Positions 59,551-64,000 of a stretch of 64,000 nucleotides of DNA are shown here, piece after piece. The DNA is taken from contig DASZWD010000015.1 in the NCBI GenBank assembly GCA_035546775.1, positions 1-64,000 of the forward strand, read 5' to 3'. A program made the position numbers and the translations under genes. The DNA comes from Acidimicrobiales bacterium. Its GTDB lineage: Bacteria > Actinomycetota > Acidimicrobiia > Acidimicrobiales > JACCXE01. Numbering within the stretch: position 1 is the first letter of the stretch; every line of letters begins with the position of its first letter. The notes below the pieces were generated by a model. It was not told where the DNA came from. It made no database searches and worked only from the letters and a program-made list of their open reading frames with translations.

Positions 59551-60284
59551 CCCGGAACCAGCGTCGCCAGGTCCGGCGCCACCGCGGCGGGCTCGGGGAC
59601 AACGGGCAGCTGCGCCGCTTCGGTCACGCCGCTGAGCACCAGCGCGAAGCGGGCGCCGAGGCGGTGCGCCAGCGTCCCGTCGGTCTCGACCCGGTCGCCC
59701 ACCATGACTTCGATACCGCCGAAACGCGCCCGCACCAACTCCACCATCGCCCGGTTCGGTTTGCCCGCCACCTCCGGTTCGACGCCCGACGCGTACGAGA
59801 CCGCCGCCAGCAGCGCGCCGCCACCCGGCAGCGGCCCGGTCGTCGTCGGATAGGTGGCATCCGCGTTGGTGCCGATGAGACGGGCGCCGTTGCGCACCGC
59901 GCGGACCGCGGCCGTCAAACCGTCGTAGTCGAACTCACGGTGCCACCCCACGACCACCGCGTCGACGCGCCCGGACCGGACCGTGCGCACCCCGCGCCGC
60001 TGCAGCGCTTCGTCGACACCCTTGCCCGCGCATACCAGCGCCGTCTCCCCCGGCTTGACCAGCGTCGCCGCCGCCTGGGCGGAGGTGAGCACGTCTTCGT
60101 CGGTGGCGTCGATGCCGTGCGTCTGCAGCTTGCGCACCACGTCGGTGACGACGTGGGCCGAGTTATTGGTGATGAAGACGACCTTGGTCCCGCCCGAGCG
60201 CAGGCGCGCCACCGCCGCGGCCGACCCCGGGATCGGGCTCTCGCCCAGCCAAATCACCCCGTCCAGATCGATTGCCCACGTCAC
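59547..60284 (-). CDS. HAD-superfamily hydrolase, subfamily IIA
   Basis: 245 residues. Motif I IDLDGVIWLGESPIPG, motif II FITNNSAH, cap-domain entry VVGWHREFDYDGL, and motif III/IV MVGDRVETDGTLAHRLG. The NagD-like group dephosphorylates small phosphate esters such as nucleotides, glycerol phosphate or phosphoglycolate; the substrate is unknown. Corresponds in place to Rv1692. Divergent from DUF1015 with a 25-nt gap. Confidence 0.92.
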   Translation of the reverse strand: MTWAIDLDGVIWLGESPIPGSAAAVARLRSGGTKVVFITNNSAHVVTDVVRKLQTHGIDATDEDVLTSAQAAATLVKPGETALVCAGKGVDEALQRRGVRTVRSGRVDAVVVGWHREFDYDGLTAAVRAVRNGARLIGTNADATYPTTTGPLPGGGALLAAVSYASGVEPEVAGKPNRAMVELVRARFGGIEVMVGDRVETDGTLAHRLGARFALVLSGVTEAAQLPVVPEPAAVAPDLATLVPG

Positions 60285-60309
60285 GACCGGAGGATGCTAC
60301 GCATGACGG

Positions 60310-61482
60310 ATGCCTCGTTTCGTTCCGTTCGCCGGTCTGCGCTACTCCCTCGACCGCGTCCGCCTCGCCGACGTGATCGCTCCGCCCTATGACGTGGTCG
60401 GCCCAGCCGAGCAAGCGGTGCTCGAAGAACGCAGCCCGTACAACGCCATCCACGTCGAGTTGGCGCGTGCCGACGGCGACCCCTACGCGGCGGCCGCGCA
60501 GCGTTTCGCCGCCTGGATCGACGAGGGCGTGCTCGTGACCGACCGCCCTTCGCTGTACGCCTACGAGATGCGTGGGACCGATGAATTCGGCGTAGTCCGC
60601 ACCAGCCGCGGCGTGTTCGGCGCCCTCGCCGTGGCCGAAGGCGGCGTGCTGCCGCACGAGCAGACGACGCCCAAGGCCAAGACCGATCGGCTGGATTTGT
60701 TGCGTGCCACGAAGATCAACACCTCGCCCATCTGGGTCCTCACCCCGACCGCCCTCAGCGCGGCGGTCGCCGATCTCGGCGCCCCGGACGCCGAGGCCAC
60801 CGACGACGAGGGCGTCGAACACCGCTTATGGATCCTCGACGCCGACCGCGCCGAGCTCGTGACCAAACTCCTCGCCGAGGAACCGGTCCTCGTCGCCGAC
60901 GGCCATCACCGCTACGAGGTCGCCAAGAACTACCGCGAAGAACAGCGCGCCGAACACGGCGACGGCGCCGCTCCCTACGACCTCGTGCTGGCCTTGGCCG
61001 TCGAACTCGTCGAAGACCAACTGGCCGTGGGCGCCATCCACCGCCTGCTGAGCGGTGTCGACGCCGCCACGATCCTCGCCGTGCTCGGCCGCCACTTCGA
61101 CCTGTCGCCCGCCGGCGCCGTCGATGCCACCATCGGTCAGCGCATGCTCGACGCCGGCAGCCTGGCGGTGGTCACCGCCGACGGCACCTGGCTCGCCACG
61201 CCGGGGGCGGGCACCGTCTCGGCGGCACGCATGGATCTCGACTCGAGCCGCCTCGACGTCGCACTCGCCGAGTTGCCGCAGGCGACGGTCGTCTACCAGC
61301 ACGGCTGGCGCGAGTGCTCCGAAGCGGTAGCCGCCGGCGACGCCGTGGCCGCCGTGCTCCTCCGGCCGGCAACGGTGGCCCAGATCGCCGCGGTTTCCCA
61401 CGGCGGTGATCGCATGCCCCCAAAGACCACGTTCTTTTGGCCCAAGCCGCGCACCGGCATGGTGTTCCGTCCGCTGACCTAG
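60310..61482 (+). CDS. DUF1015 family protein
   Basis: 390 residues. Hallmarks are FVPFAGLRYSLDRVRLADV, IAPPYDVVGPAEQA, LYAYEM, and VADGHHRYEVAKNY in the centre (HxxHR-like). A conserved bacterial family of unknown function; no membrane segments, so cytoplasmic. The start is ATG 60310. Its TAG stop shares CTAG with the convergent SSB gene. Confidence 0.92.
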   Translation: MPRFVPFAGLRYSLDRVRLADVIAPPYDVVGPAEQAVLEERSPYNAIHVELARADGDPYAAAAQRFAAWIDEGVLVTDRPSLYAYEMRGTDEFGVVRTSRGVFGALAVAEGGVLPHEQTTPKAKTDRLDLLRATKINTSPIWVLTPTALSAAVADLGAPDAEATDDEGVEHRLWILDADRAELVTKLLAEEPVLVADGHHRYEVAKNYREEQRAEHGDGAAPYDLVLALAVELVEDQLAVGAIHRLLSGVDAATILAVLGRHFDLSPAGAVDATIGQRMLDAGSLAVVTADGTWLATPGAGTVSAARMDLDSSRLDVALAELPQATVVYQHGWRECSEAVAAGDAVAAVLLRPATVAQIAAVSHGGDRMPPKTTFFWPKPRTGMVFRPLT

Positions 61483-61820
61483 CCGCCCACCAACGCCTCG
61501 GCCGCCCGTTGCAGCGCCTGGTTGATGCGCGACGTCTGACGAGCGGTCAGCACCGTGTCGGCGACGACTTCCGTGCGGCTCACGACGCTCCCACCCGCCT
61601 TGTAGAAGCGACGGCGAACGCGCCCGATCGCCACCACCTCGTTGCCCTGCCGCGGCACGGCGAGGTTGCGCGGTGGGTCGACCCACACCACTTCGAGGTT
61701 CTCGTTCGGACGGTCGTCATAGGCGACGTTCACGTCGAGCGACACGACCTTCTGCCCCGTCGCCAAGGTCCGTTCACTCGGTTCACGCAGCACCACGCCG
61801 CGCACGACTGCGATGTTCAT
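61479..61820 (-). CDS. single-stranded DNA-binding protein
   Basis: 113 residues from ATG 61820, preceded by AGGGGAAT; the frame is open a further 20 codons upstream. OB-fold SSB pattern: NIAVVRGVVLREPSERTLA, VSLDVNVAYDD, and PRQGNEVVAIGRVRRRFYKAG. It lacks the long acidic tail with the DDDIPF-like tip of the main replicative SSB, so it is probably a secondary SSB. Convergent with DUF1015. Confidence 0.82.
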   Translation of the reverse strand: MNIAVVRGVVLREPSERTLATGQKVVSLDVNVAYDDRPNENLEVVWVDPPRNLAVPRQGNEVVAIGRVRRRFYKAGGSVVSRTEVVADTVLTARQTSRINQALQRAAEALVGG

Positions 61821-61921
61821 GCATCCATTCCCCTGATCAGCCCGCGCCGCGGGCGCTGAAACGTCGAGGGGAAGCGACAAGGCCCACCGTACCCAGACGG
61901 TGTGACGCGATGCCAGGGCGG

Positions 61922-63181
61922 TTAGCCGAGGGCGTGCAGGCGATCGGCGGCGTCAGCGAAATCCGCGTCTTGCTGCACGACGCGGCGGAACAGTGAGCGG
62001 CTCTTCGACAGTTCGCCCGAGCGCTCGTACAAGTCGGCGAGGGCGTACCAGGTACGCAGGTGCCGCTCGGCCACGCGTCCGCGTGGCGGTGGAGCCGACT
62101 CCAGCAACTTGATCGCTTCGGCGAGCTTCCCTTGGTCGCCGAGCGAGCCGGCCATGACGATGCGCCCTTCGGCGACGATGTCGGGCGACGGCGATTCCTC
62201 GCGCAGCTCCGTCCACAGCTCCTTGACCTTGGCGTGACGACCCAGGGCCCGGTAGCTGTCGGCGAGGAGGGGATGCTGTTCCGTGGAGTTGCTGAGATCC
62301 ACGAACGCCTCGAGTTCGGCGACGGCCTGGCGGTATCGGCCGAGCTCGTAGAGCGCCTGTCCGTACAGCTCGCGCACCGACGCCGATTCAGGAATCTCCT
62401 GCGCCAGTTGCCGCAGGATCCCTGCGGCTTCCTTGTCCCGACCGTGCTGAATGTGGCGCGCCGCGTCGCCCAGGCGTTTTTGCAGCATCGGCGCGCGCCG
62501 GGCGTTGGACGCCGCGGCCGCCACTTCGGCCACAACGTCGACCGGCAGCGTCTTGGCGCGGGGCGCCCGGCCCGTCGCCCCGCTGCGCTTCGCCGGTGCC
62601 CGCTTCGGTGCGGCTGCGGGACGCTGTTCCCACCGCTCGACCTCGGGCCGCGGCGCCTCGACCCGCGGTCCGCGCCGCTCGTACGCCTTGGCCTCTTCGC
62701 TCGCCGGCGTCGGGTTGGTTACCTGCCGCGCCCCGCGACGGGTGACGCCGCCCCACCCCTTGCGTTCGGCTCGGTCCGGCGCCGCAGGTTGCGGCCGGTC
62801 GTCGCGCCGCGGCCGGTCGTCGCGCCGCGGCCGGTCGTCCCGCCGCGGCCGGTCGTCGCGCCGCGGTCCACTCGGCCGGCCGCCACCCGTCGCCTGGGGC
62901 GGACGCGGCCCGCGCGGCGCCTCGTCGTCGCGGCGCGGCTGGAACGGCCGCCCCGTGCGGTCAGTCCGCGGCGCACCGCTCTCCCGCCGAGGTCCACCAG
63001 ACCGCCCAGTTCCCGTCGCCCGGGGCGGACGCGGCCCCCGCGGTGACTCGTCGTCTCGCCGCGGTCGTGCCGGGCGACCACCGGTCGACCCGCCTCGGCC
63101 ACCGCCGGCGCCGCCGCCGCGTGCAAAGGGTTGCTTTCCTGCCGGTGGGCGGGCGCGACGAGGACGTTCAGGAGGTGCCAT
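61922..63181 (-). CDS. TPR protein with basic disordered N-terminus
   Basis: 419 residues from ATG 63181. The first ~200 residues are a Gly/Arg/Asp/Pro-rich low-complexity region with RRDDRP repeats and two copies of a longer block (RRDDExPRGPRPPxATG). The C-terminal ~190 residues have TPR-type helical pairs (AAGILRQLAQEIPESASVRELYGQALYELGRYRQAVAELE and more). The basic RG-like region would bind RNA or anionic partners (inference). It lies directly downstream of the rRNA genes, after the terminator at 63218. Family not named. Confidence 0.75.
   Translation of the reverse strand: MAPPERPRRARPPAGKQPFARGGGAGGGRGGSTGGRPARPRRDDESPRGPRPPRATGTGRSGGPRRESGAPRTDRTGRPFQPRRDDEAPRGPRPPQATGGGRPSGPRRDDRPRRDDRPRRDDRPRRDDRPQPAAPDRAERKGWGGVTRRGARQVTNPTPASEEAKAYERRGPRVEAPRPEVERWEQRPAAAPKRAPAKRSGATGRAPRAKTLPVDVVAEVAAAASNARRAPMLQKRLGDAARHIQHGRDKEAAGILRQLAQEIPESASVRELYGQALYELGRYRQAVAELEAFVDLSNSTEQHPLLADSYRALGRHAKVKELWTELREESPSPDIVAEGRIVMAGSLGDQGKLAEAIKLLESAPPPRGRVAERHLRTWYALADLYERSGELSKSRSLFRRVVQQDADFADAADRLHALG
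62793..62864. repeat. four tandem 18-bp repeats inside the TPR gene
   Basis: Units at 62793, 62811, 62829 and 62847 with consensus GGCCGGTCGTCGCGCCGC; the third differs by one base. Each unit encodes one RRDDRP hexapeptide on the minus strand. The length is a multiple of 3, so copy-number changes would keep the frame. Confidence 0.9.
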
Positions 63182-63217
63182 AGGGGGTTTGCGATCGTAC
63201 AGGGTGCGGACGCGAAA

Positions 63218-63257
63218 CGAGCCCTTGCCCGGGCCTTTCGGCTCGAGCAAGGGCTCG
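63218..63257 (-). terminator. terminator of the rRNA operon
   Basis: Perfect 11-bp inverted repeat CGAGCCCTTGC and GCAAGGGCTCG with an 18-nt loop, 15 nt beyond the 3' end of the 5S gene and followed on the minus strand by TTTCG. The short T-run makes it a weak intrinsic terminator, but the stem and place are convincing. Confidence 0.7.
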
Positions 63258-63272
63258 CATTCAACGAATTAT

Positions 63273-63388
63273 TCCGGCGACGTCCTACTCTCCCAGGGGG
63301 CTGCCCCCCAAGTACCATCGGCGCTGACAGGCTTGACTTCCGTGTTCGGGATGGGAACGGGTATATCTCCGTCGCTATGGCCACCGGA
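63273..63388 (-). rRNA. rrf: 5S ribosomal RNA
   Basis: On the minus strand the sequence begins TTCCGGTGGCCATAGCGACG, has CCCATCCCGAACACGGAAGT, and ends GGGAGAGTAGGACGTCGCCGG, all diagnostic of bacterial 5S rRNA. The terminal TCCGG and CCGGA strands pair. About 116 nt long; ends are within 1-2 nt. Confidence 0.95.
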
Positions 63389-63402
63389 AACTGTTGAGTC
63401 GC

Positions 63403-63431
63403 AAGGCACTCCCCCATTTCTGGGGGGCCTT
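63403..63431 (-). other. hairpin in the 23S-5S spacer
   Basis: AAGGC, a 3-nt bulge, CCCCCA, loop TTTC, TGGGGG, GCCTT. It lies between the 23S 3' end and the 5S 5' end and is probably an rRNA processing structure. Confidence 0.5.
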
Positions 63432-63465
63432 GAGCACTCCATAGCGAGCACGTGCATATTTGTCC

Positions 63466-64000
<535 letters not shown>

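Noticed and set aside
62793-62864. Tandem repeats as a possible CRISPR array
   Set aside because: Units are 18 bp and directly abut without spacers, and they encode a hexapeptide repeat in a gene.

Overview
The window is GC-rich, very densely packed chromosomal DNA of an actinobacterium. It carries lineage marker genes (SteA/SteB, a GarA-type FHA protein, FtsR-type MerR, Sbp with paired DUF881 proteins, a split glycine decarboxylase). Its gene order can be laid over two Mycobacterium tuberculosis blocks, Rv1822-Rv1832 and roughly Rv1694-Rv1713. It is not mycobacterial in content (no mycolate or PE/PPE genes), and an Acidimicrobiia-like member of the phylum is my best inference. Nearly all of it is housekeeping; I see no prophage, insertion sequence, CRISPR array or classical genomic island.

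Layout. 1-6.2 kb: accessory metabolic and surface genes (DUF2332, RDD membrane protein, PhyH dioxygenase, hotdog protein, secreted glycine-rich/Calx-beta protein, luciferase-like oxidoreductase), closed by a strong bidirectional terminator. 6.2-17.9 kb, minus strand: one long run from a CDP-alcohol phosphatidyltransferase through a GDP-mannose-pyrophosphorylase-like fusion, DUF881/Sbp/DUF881, gcvH, garA, ftsR, a bifunctional nuclease and a second MerR to gcvT-gcvPA-gcvPB. 18-21.4 kb: an anchored helix-turn-helix-like protein, an L,D-transpeptidase lipoprotein, a decayed HTH gene with an inverted repeat, a serine hydrolase and tRNA-Pro(GGG). 21.4-29 kb, minus: DUF512 radical-SAM protein, der, acyl-CoA carboxylase, HMG-CoA-lyase-like enzyme, zinc ribbon and a hybrid sensor kinase. 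29-30.7 kb, plus: ispH and a COG4341-type HD protein. 30.7-36.4 kb, minus: a seven-gene chain scpA-scpB-rluB-tyrA-aroA-cmk-plsC in which neighbours abut or overlap by 4 nt. 36.4-39.2 kb, plus: proS, trpS. 39.2-46.6 kb, minus: GT4-like, propeller, pyrG, NUDIX, ald, XerD-like, DksA-like, M50 and HD genes. 46.6-50.7 kb, plus: a glycan/lipid surface cluster (flippase-like, GT2, methyltransferase, GT39). 50.6-58.7 kb, minus: Lys/Ala-tailed protein, tlyA, nadK, recN, steA, steB and a GT2-membrane fusion. 58.8-63.2 kb: rhomboid, HAD, DUF1015, SSB and TPR genes. 63.2-64 kb: 5S and the 3' part of 23S rRNA on the minus strand.

How it works together. The gcv genes give a complete P/T/H set for glycine cleavage, embedded among the GarA and MerR regulators; L protein is not in the window. 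The scp, ftsR, sbp, steA and steB genes touch chromosome segregation and division. The most interesting departures from the norm are key-residue losses in conserved genes: a phosphomannomutase-like domain without its catalytic signatures, a XerD-like protein lacking most catalytic residues, and an HMG-CoA-lyase-like protein with Ser for Cys. Others are a probable CTG start for tlyA, convergent genes sharing CTAG stop codons, a DosR-box-like palindrome in front of the sensor kinase, and a GT2 enzyme fused to a phosphatase-like polytopic protein.
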